Assembly: GCA_964443075.1 (NCBI GenBank)
Contig: CAYUCB010000217.1
Span: 1-12,355 of the forward strand
From: DSQQ01 sp964443075
GTDB taxonomy: Bacteria > Chloroflexota > Anaerolineae > 4572-78 > J111
Direction: 5' to 3'
DNA: 12,355 nucleotides
Shown one piece after another: positions 4,485 to 12,309 of the stretch (position 1 is its first letter; every line of letters begins with the position of its first letter). A program made the translations under genes and the position numbers. Below the pieces are notes generated by a model. It was not told the origin of the DNA and made no database searches. It saw only the letters and a list, made by a program, of their open reading frames with translations.

Positions 4485-7451
4485 ATGACCCTACTCGAAG
4501 ATACTATCTTGGAAAACCGCTATCGGATTGACCGGCTGCTGGGGCAGGGGGGGATGGGGGCCATTTATCGCGCCTTTGACCTCAAACTCAAAGTGCCGGT
4601 GGCTATCAAAGAAAACTTCTTTCAAACACCCCAGGCCATCCACCAGTTTGAACAGGAAGCCCTGATTCTGGCCCGACTGCATCACCCTAACCTGCCCCGC
4701 GTGATGGACCATTTCAGCTTTGAAGGACAGCAATACCTGGTGATGGATTTCATCGAGGGCGAAGACCTGTGGCAGATAGTCAAGCAGCAAAACTACCCTC
4801 TGGATGAAGCCCAGGCGGTCAACTATATCAGCCAGGTATGTGAGGCGGTGCAATACCTGCACAAGCAGCACCCGCCCATCATTCATCGCGACATCAAGCC
4901 GCAGAATATCAAGCTTACCCCCGATGGTCAGGCGATGCTGGTGGATTTTGGGATTGCCAAACTGGCCGAGAGCGGTGAGCGAACCGGGACGGGGGCGCGA
5001 GGTATCACCCCCGGCTTTTCGCCGCCGGAGCAGTACACCGGCATGGGCACTACCCCGGCTTCCGACATCTACTCACTGGGGGCGACTCTGTACGCCTTGC
5101 TGACCGGCCGGAAACCACCCGACAGCATTAGCCTGATGGTGGGCGGGGCCAAATTTGAGCCACCGGAGATCATCAACCCGCGCCTGAGTCATGGGGTTTC
5201 GCAGGCCATTATCCAGGCCATGCAGCCGCAAGCCGCTCAACGCCCTGTCTCAGTGGTGGCCTGGCAAAAGAGTCTGCGGGCTATCCTGGTTGAGCCGGTC
5301 GAGGAGGATCGGGAAACTCTGCTGCCGGGGACGGTTATGGCCCCGGCGGTAGAGCCGCCGCCGTCCGGGCCCGGCCCGGCCCCGCTGTTTTGGCTGGTAG
5401 ACTCCAACGGTCAGGGCTACGCCCTTAGCCAGGAGCCGCTGGTGATTGGCCGGCATGGCGACGCCGATATTGTCATCAATGACCCTAGCGTGTCACGTCG
5501 TCACGCCCTCATCCGGCAGGAGGGCCCGCGCTGCCTGATAAGCGATAACAACAACAGCGCCAACGGCACGCTTCTCAACGGCCGGCGGCTTGATGCCGAC
5601 TGGTATCCGCTCCAACCAGGCGACACCTTGCAGCTTGGCTCGGTTCGCCTCAGCCTGACCCGCCAGCCGCCGGCTCGCCTGGTCGCCCGGCCCACTCCCC
5701 TGCCCAATCAGGGCGAAACGCGCCTGATGAGGGATGTGCCGCCCCCACCCCCGCCTATGTCCACCTACCCTGTCCTGTCTACGCCGGCCCCGGATACCTA
5801 TCCCCTTCCGCCGGCAATGCCCGCTTCGCCACCGCCGATGGCAGTGCCATCCACCAAAAAGGGCTTTCCGGTTTGGGCCATCGCCATCGCCGTTATTATT
5901 TTGTTGGCCCTGGTGGTGGGTGGCGGCGGGGTAATATTCTTTTTGAGGGGAGGCCAGGCCAACCCGGCGGCCACAACGACGACCGAAGCGGTAGTCCAGG
6001 ATGGGGTTAACGCAACGACCACCACCCAAGCGGCCACCGCCGCGACTCAGGTAACCGCCCAGGCTATGGCCGAAACGGCTCAGACAGAGGCGGCCATGGC
6101 TGAGGCGGCTCAGACTGAGGCGGCCATCGTCGCCGCCCAAACGTCTACCGCCGTGACAGAAGCGGCCGGCCAGGCCCAAGCCGAGGCGGCCACCGCGACG
6201 GAAGCGGCGACTAAAACGGCTACCGCGACGGAAGCAGCGACTAAAACGGCTACCGCGACCCCCGAAGAAAAGAGCGAACCGCCTACCTCTACCCGGATCC
6301 CGCGTGCGGCGGCGACCACTCCCGCCACCGCGCCCCCGGCAGCGACCACCCCCACCGCCCCACCCCCGGCAGCGACCACCTCAGCTGCCCCACCCCCGGT
6401 GGCGACTACCCCGGCCGCCCCGCGCCCGGCCTCCAGCGGAGCCACCCCAATGCCGCTCAAATCATCCGTCTCCGTGCCTCAATTGGGGGCAAAGCAAGTG
6501 ACCGATGTGGACTTTAACCCCCAGAATCCGGCTGAAGTCTACGCCCTGGTCAAAGGAGATGGCCTCTACAAAAGCGTTAACAGCGGCGACGGCCCCTGGG
6601 CCAGGGTCGAGTTGGACGGCTCGGCCATCACCGGCCTGACTATTGACCCGGCCAATCCGGCCCGCCTCTTTGCCCCCACCTGGAATGCCGTGCTGCGTTC
6701 CGACGATGGCGGCAACAGTTGGCAAGCCTTTGGTAACGGCCTCAGCGCCGCCAACCGCACCGTAGATACCATCGCCCTGGACCCGGTAAACCCCACCCTG
6801 CTGTACGCCGGAATCGGTTCAGCCCTGGTTGTCTCTACCGACGGCGGTGAGAATTGGACCTCGGAGGGGTTTGGCAGCGGGCTACAAGGGGGCCGCCTGA
6901 CCAGTATCGCCGTAGATCCTTTCAACCACGATATCATCTATGTGGCCGGGGAATTTGGCTCAATCTACCAATCGGTTGACTCTGCCCGCACCTTCAAACA
7001 GTTGGCCTATAATGTGGGCAGCGGGGTTTACAGCCTGGTAGCCCATCCCGGTCAAAAAGGGGTCTACCTGGCCGGAATCAATGCTTACGATGCCGGAATT
7101 ATCAAAACTGAAAACGGGGCCGACTTTTTCTCGGTTAGCCGAGGATTGGTTTTTGGCGGGGCCGACTCGGCTTACTGCGGCTTGGCCTTTGCCCCCAGTA
7201 ACCCGGCCATTGTTTATGCCGGCAGCGGTAATGAAAATGATTATGATTCTAAAGGCATCTTCAAAAGCGCCGACGGCGGCCAGAGTTGGAACGCCATCAA
7301 CACTGGCCTGAGCCTCAGTTCCGGCACCGGCCAGCCCCGCTACACCAAAACGATTGCGGTTCACCCCAAAGACGCCAACCTCGTCCTGGCCGCCACCGGT
7401 GGCGGCCTGTTCAAAAGCACCGATGGCGGAGCCAGTTGGAGTATTCGTTAA
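4485..7451 (+). CDS. Receptor Ser/Thr protein kinase with FHA domain and Asp-box propeller ectodomain (kinase A)
   Basis: 988 residues from the ATG at 4485, which has AAGGA 8 nt upstream; a TTG 10 codons earlier has no such site. Kinase domain about 13-268: glycine loop LGQGGMG (19-25), Lys42 in VAIKE, catalytic HRDIKPQN (134-141), DFG (154-156), SPPEQ (179-183), DIYSLG (194-199); complete and probably active. An FHA domain at about 303-393 has GR (322-323), SRRH (337-340) and NGT (360-362). A Pro-rich linker follows, then a membrane helix at about 462-487, an Ala/Thr-rich stalk (491-655) with 10-residue repeats, and a C-terminal propeller. Asp-box signatures SDDGGNSW (739), STDGGENW (784), SADGGQSW (928) and STDGGASW (978), plus three degenerate ones (697, 830, 875), suggest seven blades of the sortilin/Ycf48 type. 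It would sense an extracellular ligand and phosphorylate Thr/Ser inside the cell. It heads a co-oriented set with two FHA receptors and a second kinase. Confidence 0.92.
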   Translation: MTLLEDTILENRYRIDRLLGQGGMGAIYRAFDLKLKVPVAIKENFFQTPQAIHQFEQEALILARLHHPNLPRVMDHFSFEGQQYLVMDFIEGEDLWQIVKQQNYPLDEAQAVNYISQVCEAVQYLHKQHPPIIHRDIKPQNIKLTPDGQAMLVDFGIAKLAESGERTGTGARGITPGFSPPEQYTGMGTTPASDIYSLGATLYALLTGRKPPDSISLMVGGAKFEPPEIINPRLSHGVSQAIIQAMQPQAAQRPVSVVAWQKSLRAILVEPVEEDRETLLPGTVMAPAVEPPPSGPGPAPLFWLVDSNGQGYALSQEPLVIGRHGDADIVINDPSVSRRHALIRQEGPRCLISDNNNSANGTLLNGRRLDADWYPLQPGDTLQLGSVRLSLTRQPPARLVARPTPLPNQGETRLMRDVPPPPPPMSTYPVLSTPAPDTYPLPPAMPASPPPMAVPSTKKGFPVWAIAIAVIILLALVVGGGGVIFFLRGGQANPAATTTTEAVVQDGVNATTTTQAATAATQVTAQAMAETAQTEAAMAEAAQTEAAIVAAQTSTAVTEAAGQAQAEAATATEAATKTATATEAATKTATATPEEKSEPPTSTRIPRAAATTPATAPPAATTPTAPPPAATTSAAPPPVATTPAAPRPASSGATPMPLKSSVSVPQLGAKQVTDVDFNPQNPAEVYALVKGDGLYKSVNSGDGPWARVELDGSAITGLTIDPANPARLFAPTWNAVLRSDDGGNSWQAFGNGLSAANRTVDTIALDPVNPTLLYAGIGSALVVSTDGGENWTSEGFGSGLQGGRLTSIAVDPFNHDIIYVAGEFGSIYQSVDSARTFKQLAYNVGSGVYSLVAHPGQKGVYLAGINAYDAGIIKTENGADFFSVSRGLVFGGADSAYCGLAFAPSNPAIVYAGSGNENDYDSKGIFKSADGGQSWNAINTGLSLSSGTGQPRYTKTIAVHPKDANLVLAATGGGLFKSTDGGASWSIR
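6191..6250. repeat. 30-bp tandem repeat in the kinase A stalk (ATATEAATKT)
   Basis: Two 30-bp units (6191-6220, 6221-6250) differ at only two bases, and a third partial copy starts at 6251. They encode repeats of the 10-residue pattern TATEAATKTA, part of an Ala/Thr-rich probably extended or helical stalk outside the membrane. Confidence 0.85.
6301..6420. repeat. 30-bp tandem repeats in the kinase A stalk (APPPAATTSA)
   Basis: Four consecutive 30-bp units (6301, 6331, 6361, 6391) plus a partial fifth encode degenerate copies of a 10-residue Ala/Pro/Thr unit such as APPPAATTSA. The first copy is the most divergent. The period equals that of the repeat at 6191-6250, so the stalk can lengthen or shorten in frame. 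Confidence 0.8.
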
Positions 7452-7461
7452 ACAAAGGGAA

Positions 7462-7494
7462 AAGGGGTGAAAAACTTATAGTTTTTCACCCCTT
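7462..7494 (+). other. Strong intercistronic hairpin between kinase A and FHA receptor B
   Basis: A perfect 14-bp stem, AAGGGGTGAAAAAC (7462-7475) with its complement at 7481-7494, closes a 5-nt loop. It lies 11 nt after the kinase A stop and 37 nt before the next ATG. Only TT and then AGTTCG follow, so there is no U-tract. It may act as a partial terminator, a processing or stability element, or another dispersed palindrome. Confidence 0.6.
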
Positions 7495-7531
7495 AGTTCG
7501 TCTGGTAAACCTATTTTTTAGGAGAGAGAAC

Positions 7532-9838
7532 ATGGCCTATACCCTACCATCCCTGAGTCTGGTAATTCAAAGCGGCCCGACGGTTGGACAAACCTTTACG
7601 GTTGGGCCACAGCCTAAAACCATTGGCCGGGGCGGGGGCAGCGATATTATCATTACCGACCCGACCATTTCGCGGCTGCACGCCCGCATTAAACCGACAC
7701 CGCAGGGTTACCTCATCGAAGACCTGAGCGGCCGCAATAACACCCTGGTTAACAATCGGCTTGTGACCGACGCGGTTCTCCTCCGTCCCGGCGACATCTT
7801 GCGGCTGGGGCCAAACGTGGTCATCCAGGTGCAAGCAGCCCCGGCTGCGCCTGGTTCCGCCGGCAGCGATGAAACCTGGATGCCGCGTACCACCCTGGCC
7901 CCTGGCGAGACGAGCCGCACCGTTATCCCCCTCGGCGGTTATAATCCCCCCCTTATGCCCGACCGGACCGTGATGCCAGCCGCGCCCAATTATACGGTTG
8001 GCCCTGGCCCGGTCGCCCCAGCGCCGCCGGTCAGCCGCAACACCAAAGCCTGGATTATTATGGGCGTGGTGGTTGGGCTGACCGCCCTGTTGGTGGCGGG
8101 CTTTTTGGGCTATATTTACTTAACCCGTACCACTCCCGCCGCCGATGAAGTGGCTGCCGCCCCGGCCACCGCTACGCCGCCGCCGCCCCCAACCCCTACC
8201 CCGACAACAGCGGCTCCCCCTACCACCGTCGTCATCAAAGTGCCTGGGGTGGCCCTGGCCGCCGCCCCGGAGCAGCCCATTCCCCGCGAGGTGGTCAACC
8301 TGGTTAACCCTTTCTGTAACCAGCAGGTCGAAATCAAAGCTGATGAGCCGGTGGTGATTGTCTGGCAGCAGCGTTTAGCCGAGCCGGATGGCGAAATTGA
8401 CTACGTCACCCAATGGCTGGCCTCGGCCCATTACGACCTGACGCTGGCCGGCCGGCCTCTGACCAGCTTCAATTACGAGCGCGGCGCAGGGCCGGCCCTG
8501 AATATGTGGGCCAACCTGGGGCTATTGCCTGCGGGTAAACATTACCTGCGTATCCAACAATTCACCAGCCGTCCGCTCTCTACCGGTCTCGACCTTGACC
8601 CGACCGATGGCCAAGTGGACACTTACCCCGCCGGGCCGATAAGCGAAGGTTTTTGCGAAATTTTGGTCCCGGAACCAACCGCCGCGCCGACGGCGACCCC
8701 CACCATGACCCCCACGCCCCTCCCCTCACCGACAGCCGAACCAACCAAACCGGCGGCTACACCGACGGTTCAAGTTGCCCCGCCAACAGTTCAGGCGGCC
8801 ACGCCAACGGTTCAGGCTGTCGCTCCGCCGGTTCAGGCCGCTGCGCCCGGTATCTTTCAGGATTTTGAAAGCAACACCGCCTGGAAACGGGGCGATCAAC
8901 CTTATGGCGAATTTACCCGCAGCTCCGGCCAGGTTCACAGCGGCAGCTACGCCGGTCAACTCAGCTACAATTTCCCCTCGCCCGACAATGATTACGTCGT
9001 CTTCCGGCAGAGTCGCGCCCTGGGCGGGCGGCCCAACGGCCTCTCGGCCTGGGTTTATGGCGATGGGTCGAGCCACTTTTTAAACGTCTGGATCAAAGAC
9101 TCCGGTGGGCAGACCTGGCAAATGAGCTTTGGGCCGGTCAAACATACCGGTTGGAAAGAGATGACGGCCTTTATTGACCCCGGTCAACCCTGGCCCAGCG
9201 GCTCGATTGATGGCCCCAACAATGGAGCCATTGAATACCCCATCAGCTTTCAAGCCCTGGTGCTGGATGACAACCCCGACAGTTATCGCGGCAACGGAAC
9301 GATTTACCTTGACGACCTGAGCAGCAAGGAAGGGGCGGCCTCGCCAACGCCGACGCCCCAGCCCCAAGCCGCTGCTCCGGCCCCGGTCGCGCCGAGTCAG
9401 CCGGTGGCCCCGGCCGCGCCGGCCCCCGCTGTCAGCAGCGCCTTTACCCTGCGCCTGGGCGGTCAACACCGCTACGAAGAACCCTGGGGCGCGCCCGGCC
9501 CCGACGGCCCCTGCCGCTCCTGGGAACGGGGTGACTGGGATGACCGCAACGCCAACTTCCGGGGCTTTAATGTGGAGTTATTGCTGACAAACAACTCTAC
9601 CACCAAAATTACCGATGCTTGGGGAGAGGGCTTGACCTTTAGAACGGCCAGCGGTCAGGAAGTTATGGCCTGTTATTTCGGTTATGGCGGGGCCGGCCCC
9701 GTCCCCGGCGGCACCACCTCTGTGACCTTTTTCAGCGTGATGCCCAAAGGGGACTTTGTCCAGGTGATTGAATTGAACCTCAACGGCCAGACGGCCCGGC
9801 TGTGCCTGGATGGGCGCGGCGGCGCGGCGGGGTGTTGA
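7532..9838 (+). CDS. FHA-domain single-pass membrane protein with carbohydrate-binding-like ectodomain (receptor B)
   Basis: 768 residues from the ATG at 7532, chosen because AGGAGAG lies 5 nt upstream; the open frame extends back to 7286 but overlaps kinase A. An FHA domain at about 8-101 has IGR (31-33) and SRLH (47-50), but NNT (69-71) replaces the usual NGT. A Pro/Thr linker (102-170) carries five T-hydrophobic-x-P motifs. The membrane helix is about 174-197. Outside are a Pro/Thr stalk, a first unrecognised beta-rich domain (about 242-380, Cys262 and Cys374), a stalk with four 7-residue PTVQ repeats, a jelly-roll domain (about 440-597) beginning GIFQDFESNTAW and ending IYLDDL, as in carbohydrate-binding modules, and a last unrecognised beta-rich domain (about 637-768, with Cys661, Cys714, Cys757, Cys768). 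No enzyme motif is visible. It probably binds a cell-surface glycan outside and a phosphothreonine partner inside, downstream of kinase A. Confidence 0.85.
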   Translation: MAYTLPSLSLVIQSGPTVGQTFTVGPQPKTIGRGGGSDIIITDPTISRLHARIKPTPQGYLIEDLSGRNNTLVNNRLVTDAVLLRPGDILRLGPNVVIQVQAAPAAPGSAGSDETWMPRTTLAPGETSRTVIPLGGYNPPLMPDRTVMPAAPNYTVGPGPVAPAPPVSRNTKAWIIMGVVVGLTALLVAGFLGYIYLTRTTPAADEVAAAPATATPPPPPTPTPTTAAPPTTVVIKVPGVALAAAPEQPIPREVVNLVNPFCNQQVEIKADEPVVIVWQQRLAEPDGEIDYVTQWLASAHYDLTLAGRPLTSFNYERGAGPALNMWANLGLLPAGKHYLRIQQFTSRPLSTGLDLDPTDGQVDTYPAGPISEGFCEILVPEPTAAPTATPTMTPTPLPSPTAEPTKPAATPTVQVAPPTVQAATPTVQAVAPPVQAAAPGIFQDFESNTAWKRGDQPYGEFTRSSGQVHSGSYAGQLSYNFPSPDNDYVVFRQSRALGGRPNGLSAWVYGDGSSHFLNVWIKDSGGQTWQMSFGPVKHTGWKEMTAFIDPGQPWPSGSIDGPNNGAIEYPISFQALVLDDNPDSYRGNGTIYLDDLSSKEGAASPTPTPQPQAAAPAPVAPSQPVAPAAPAPAVSSAFTLRLGGQHRYEEPWGAPGPDGPCRSWERGDWDDRNANFRGFNVELLLTNNSTTKITDAWGEGLTFRTASGQEVMACYFGYGGAGPVPGGTTSVTFFSVMPKGDFVQVIELNLNGQTARLCLDGRGGAAGC
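8762..8845. repeat. Four 21-bp repeats in the stalk of receptor B (PTVQ units)
   Basis: Four in-frame 21-bp units encode PTVQVAP, PTVQAAT, PTVQAVA and PPVQAAA (residues 411-438), a low-complexity spacer between two extracellular domains. Confidence 0.75.
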
Positions 9839-9855
9839 GGGGTCAGGAGGTGATG

Positions 9856-11856
9856 ATGCAGAATCAATTTACCCTCACTATTATCGCCGGCCCGCAGCGC
9901 GGCCAGAGTTTCAAACTAGAGGCCGGTTCACAGACCCTTGGCCGGGTGGCCGGTAATCAGATTGTGCTGGTTGACGAGGCGATTTCTAAACAGCACGCCA
10001 AAATCACCGTCCGCCCCGACCACAGCCTGACCCTCGAAGATTTAGGCTCGTCTAACGGCACCTTTGTCAACGGCCAGCGGATTCACGCGCCCACCCTGCT
10101 CCAGCCCGGCGACATGATTCAGTTCGGTCTCGCCGTTCAAGCCCGTGTTGACCCGCCGACAGCCGCCGGCAGCGTGGACGACCTGGCCCCCACCCGCCTT
10201 GAGCCGTCGCCCCCGGCTCCAAAAGCGGGCGGTTCACCTTACCGTCTGGTGCTGCGGCAAGGGCCGCAGCCAGGCCAAACCTTTGTCCTGACCGAAGGCG
10301 TCCAGACGATTGGCCGCGCCCCGGATAATCAGCTTCACCTGTCCGACCCGACCCTCTCTAAACAACACGCCCGCCTCATTGTTCAACCCAATGGCCTGTT
10401 CATCCAGGATTTAAATTCGTCCAACGGCACCTTTGTCAACGGGCAGCGCCTCATTAATTCGGTACAACTCAACGGCGGCGACATGGTGCAGGTGGGGACT
10501 GCGGTCATTCTGGAAGTGGTCGGGCCGGGCGGGGTGATGGCGGCCCGCCCGGTTGCCGCCGGGCCCCCCGCCACCGCCCGCTCTGGCCCGCCGATTGGCC
10601 TCATTGCGGCGGGGGTCGTCGTTCTTTTGCTGGGGCTAGGGCTGGGGGTGGGCGGTTGGCTGGTTATGAGCGGCAGTCTGGCCGGTCAGGCGACCCCTAC
10701 CGCGGCGGTGACTCCCACCGGCACCCCCCCACCGGCGGTGGCAATGACCTTTAAGGCCGACAAAAGCACGGTTAAGTTGGGCGAATGCGCCACCTTGAAA
10801 TGGCAGGTTGAACACGCCCAAGAGGTCCGGCTGGATGGGGAGAGCGTGCCGGAAGTGGGCCAACGCAAGGTTTGTCCCCAGGAAGCCAGCAAAATTTACC
10901 GGCTGACGGCCCTGGCCCTGACCGGAAAAACCACAGAGCAGACGGTTGAACTGACCGTACCGCCTACCCCGGCTCCGCCAGCCGGCGTGGAAATCGAATT
11001 TTCAGCCGAGGCAACCAGCGTCCTTTACGGCGATTGCGTCAATCTGAAATGGGCTGTAACCAACGCCCAGGCGGTGCTGCTGGAAGGGCAGAAGGTAGGC
11101 CCCAGCGGTAAGCAGTCAGTCTGCCCCACCGAACCGGTCACCACCTATACCCTGGTGGTGCAGCCGTTGGAGGGCCAGTTAGTGGAGCAAACGGTCATCC
11201 TCAACGTGCCGTCCACCCCGACGCCCACCGCCACCACCACGCCGATGCCCACCGCCACCTCTACCTCTACGCCGGCCCCCAGCGCCACGCCCCTGCCCCA
11301 GGCCGTAGTACCGGTAATTGACCAGTTTTTGGCCGACCAGTACGCTCTGAATCCGGGCAGCTGCACCGTGCTGCGCTGGACGGTGCGTCGAGCCACCACC
11401 GTCCGGCTGGATGGGGCCACGACGGCCAACCAGGGCGATATGCGGGTTTGTCCCAACGCCTCAACCAATATCTACACCCTGGTGGCCACCGGCTCCGGGG
11501 GCAGCGTGCAAGCCTCGGTGACGTTGGGGGTCAATGCGCCCACGCCCACCCCGGTCATTATCTACCAGCCGCCGCCGGTCGTCCTGCCACCGGTGGCTCC
11601 GCCGTCCGGGCCGCCCTCGGTTGACGCCTGGGTAACGATGCGCGGTGATTGCGTTTATTACGGTTGGAATGTCAACAACGTGAAAGAAGTTTATTTTGAT
11701 GGCAAGGGGGTGACCGGGCAGGGCCAAAAAAAAGATTGGTGTTTTGGTGATGACGATGATGATGTTGAAAACCCCACCCTGCGGATCATCCATCGTGATG
11801 GCCGGGTTGAAGAAATTTTCATCAGTGATGCGCCGGGCAGCCCCTATTGGCGATAA
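9856..11856 (+). CDS. Tandem-FHA single-pass membrane protein with four Ig-like ectodomains (receptor C)
   Basis: 666 residues from the ATG at 9856, 5 nt after a perfect AGGAGG; the ATG at 9853 is only 2 nt away, and earlier starts overlap receptor B. Two FHA domains lie inside: FHA1 about 5-97 (GR 29-30, SKQH 44-47, NGT 67-69) and FHA2 about 129-221 (GR 153-154, SKQH 168-171, NGT 190-192), both with the full phosphothreonine-binding set. The membrane helix is about 247-271. Outside are four related beta-sandwich domains of about 70 residues, each with C-x(3)-L/Y-x-W and a later V-C-P or W-C: Cys pairs 311/340, 394/423, 503/532 and 599/629, spaced 29-30 residues and probably disulfide-bonded. 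Pro/Thr stalks separate them. The fourth repeat diverges and holds an acidic GDDDDD run (631-636). The role is probably a phospho-dependent scaffold or receptor acting with kinases A and D; no catalytic motif is seen. Confidence 0.87.
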   Translation: MQNQFTLTIIAGPQRGQSFKLEAGSQTLGRVAGNQIVLVDEAISKQHAKITVRPDHSLTLEDLGSSNGTFVNGQRIHAPTLLQPGDMIQFGLAVQARVDPPTAAGSVDDLAPTRLEPSPPAPKAGGSPYRLVLRQGPQPGQTFVLTEGVQTIGRAPDNQLHLSDPTLSKQHARLIVQPNGLFIQDLNSSNGTFVNGQRLINSVQLNGGDMVQVGTAVILEVVGPGGVMAARPVAAGPPATARSGPPIGLIAAGVVVLLLGLGLGVGGWLVMSGSLAGQATPTAAVTPTGTPPPAVAMTFKADKSTVKLGECATLKWQVEHAQEVRLDGESVPEVGQRKVCPQEASKIYRLTALALTGKTTEQTVELTVPPTPAPPAGVEIEFSAEATSVLYGDCVNLKWAVTNAQAVLLEGQKVGPSGKQSVCPTEPVTTYTLVVQPLEGQLVEQTVILNVPSTPTPTATTTPMPTATSTSTPAPSATPLPQAVVPVIDQFLADQYALNPGSCTVLRWTVRRATTVRLDGATTANQGDMRVCPNASTNIYTLVATGSGGSVQASVTLGVNAPTPTPVIIYQPPPVVLPPVAPPSGPPSVDAWVTMRGDCVYYGWNVNNVKEVYFDGKGVTGQGQKKDWCFGDDDDDVENPTLRIIHRDGRVEEIFISDAPGSPYWR

Positions 11857-11892
11857 GCCGGGGTAATGGTTAAGGGGGATAGGAGGGACGAA

Positions 11893-12309
11893 ATGGACCA
11901 AAATCTTGTTGGTAAAACTCTGGGAAAATATCGCCTGGTGGCCCACCTGGGCAAAGGGGGCATGGCCGAAGTCTACAAAGCCTATCAGCCCGGCCTGGAG
12001 CGCTACGTGGCCGTTAAAGTAATGCACTCCTACCTCAGCGCCGACCCGGAATTTGTCCGCCGTTTCCAGCGCGAGGCCCTGGCCACCGGCAAGCTGTCGC
12101 ACCCTAACATCGTCCAGGCCCTCGATTTTGACCAGGCGGGCGAACTGTATTTTATGGTGATGCAGTTTATTAACGGCCCCACCCTGAAAGAAGAATTGCG
12201 CGCCAGACGCCTGCAAGGGGGTTTTAGCCTGGCGGAAATCGCCCGCCTCTATTTGGCCCTGGGCGATGCGGTAGATTACGCTCACAGCCGAGGCATGGTG
12301 CATCAGTAA
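11893..12309 (+). CDS. Ser/Thr protein kinase N-lobe, truncated before the catalytic loop (kinase D)
   Basis: 138 residues from the ATG at 11893, supported by AGGAGGGACGAA immediately upstream and 36 nt after receptor C. The N-lobe of a Hanks-type kinase is complete: LGKGGMAEVY (19-28) for ATP, Lys42 in VAVKVM, Glu61 of helix C in RFQREAL, and LSHPNIVQ (68-75). The frame reaches the start of the catalytic loop, MVH at 135-137, where HRDxKxxN is expected, but reads HQ and stops. The Asp of HRD, the DFG and the whole C-lobe are missing, so this piece cannot be an active kinase. The 46 bases after the stop do not resume kinase coding in any frame I can see. Either an insertion or rearrangement broke the gene here, or the sequence end is misassembled. 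The intact form would be a second kinase for the FHA receptors. Confidence 0.85.
   Translation: MDQNLVGKTLGKYRLVAHLGKGGMAEVYKAYQPGLERYVAVKVMHSYLSADPEFVRRFQREALATGKLSHPNIVQALDFDQAGELYFMVMQFINGPTLKEELRARRLQGGFSLAEIARLYLALGDAVDYAHSRGMVHQ

Noticed and set aside
5493..6179. Minus-strand open frame (228 codons) antisense to kinase A
   Set aside because: It is composed of Gly/Arg-rich low-complexity sequence mirroring the Pro/Ala-rich sense strand; a shadow.
6191..6420. Possible CRISPR array
   Set aside because: The repeats are contiguous, have no spacers and are in frame with the kinase stalk.
7286..7531. N-terminal extension of receptor B
   Set aside because: It overlaps the end of kinase A in another frame, has unlikely His/Arg/Pro-rich sequence, and a strong ribosome site supports the ATG at 7532.
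9802..9855. N-terminal extension of receptor C
   Set aside because: It overlaps the receptor B end; AGGAGG at 9845-9850 fits the ATG at 9856.
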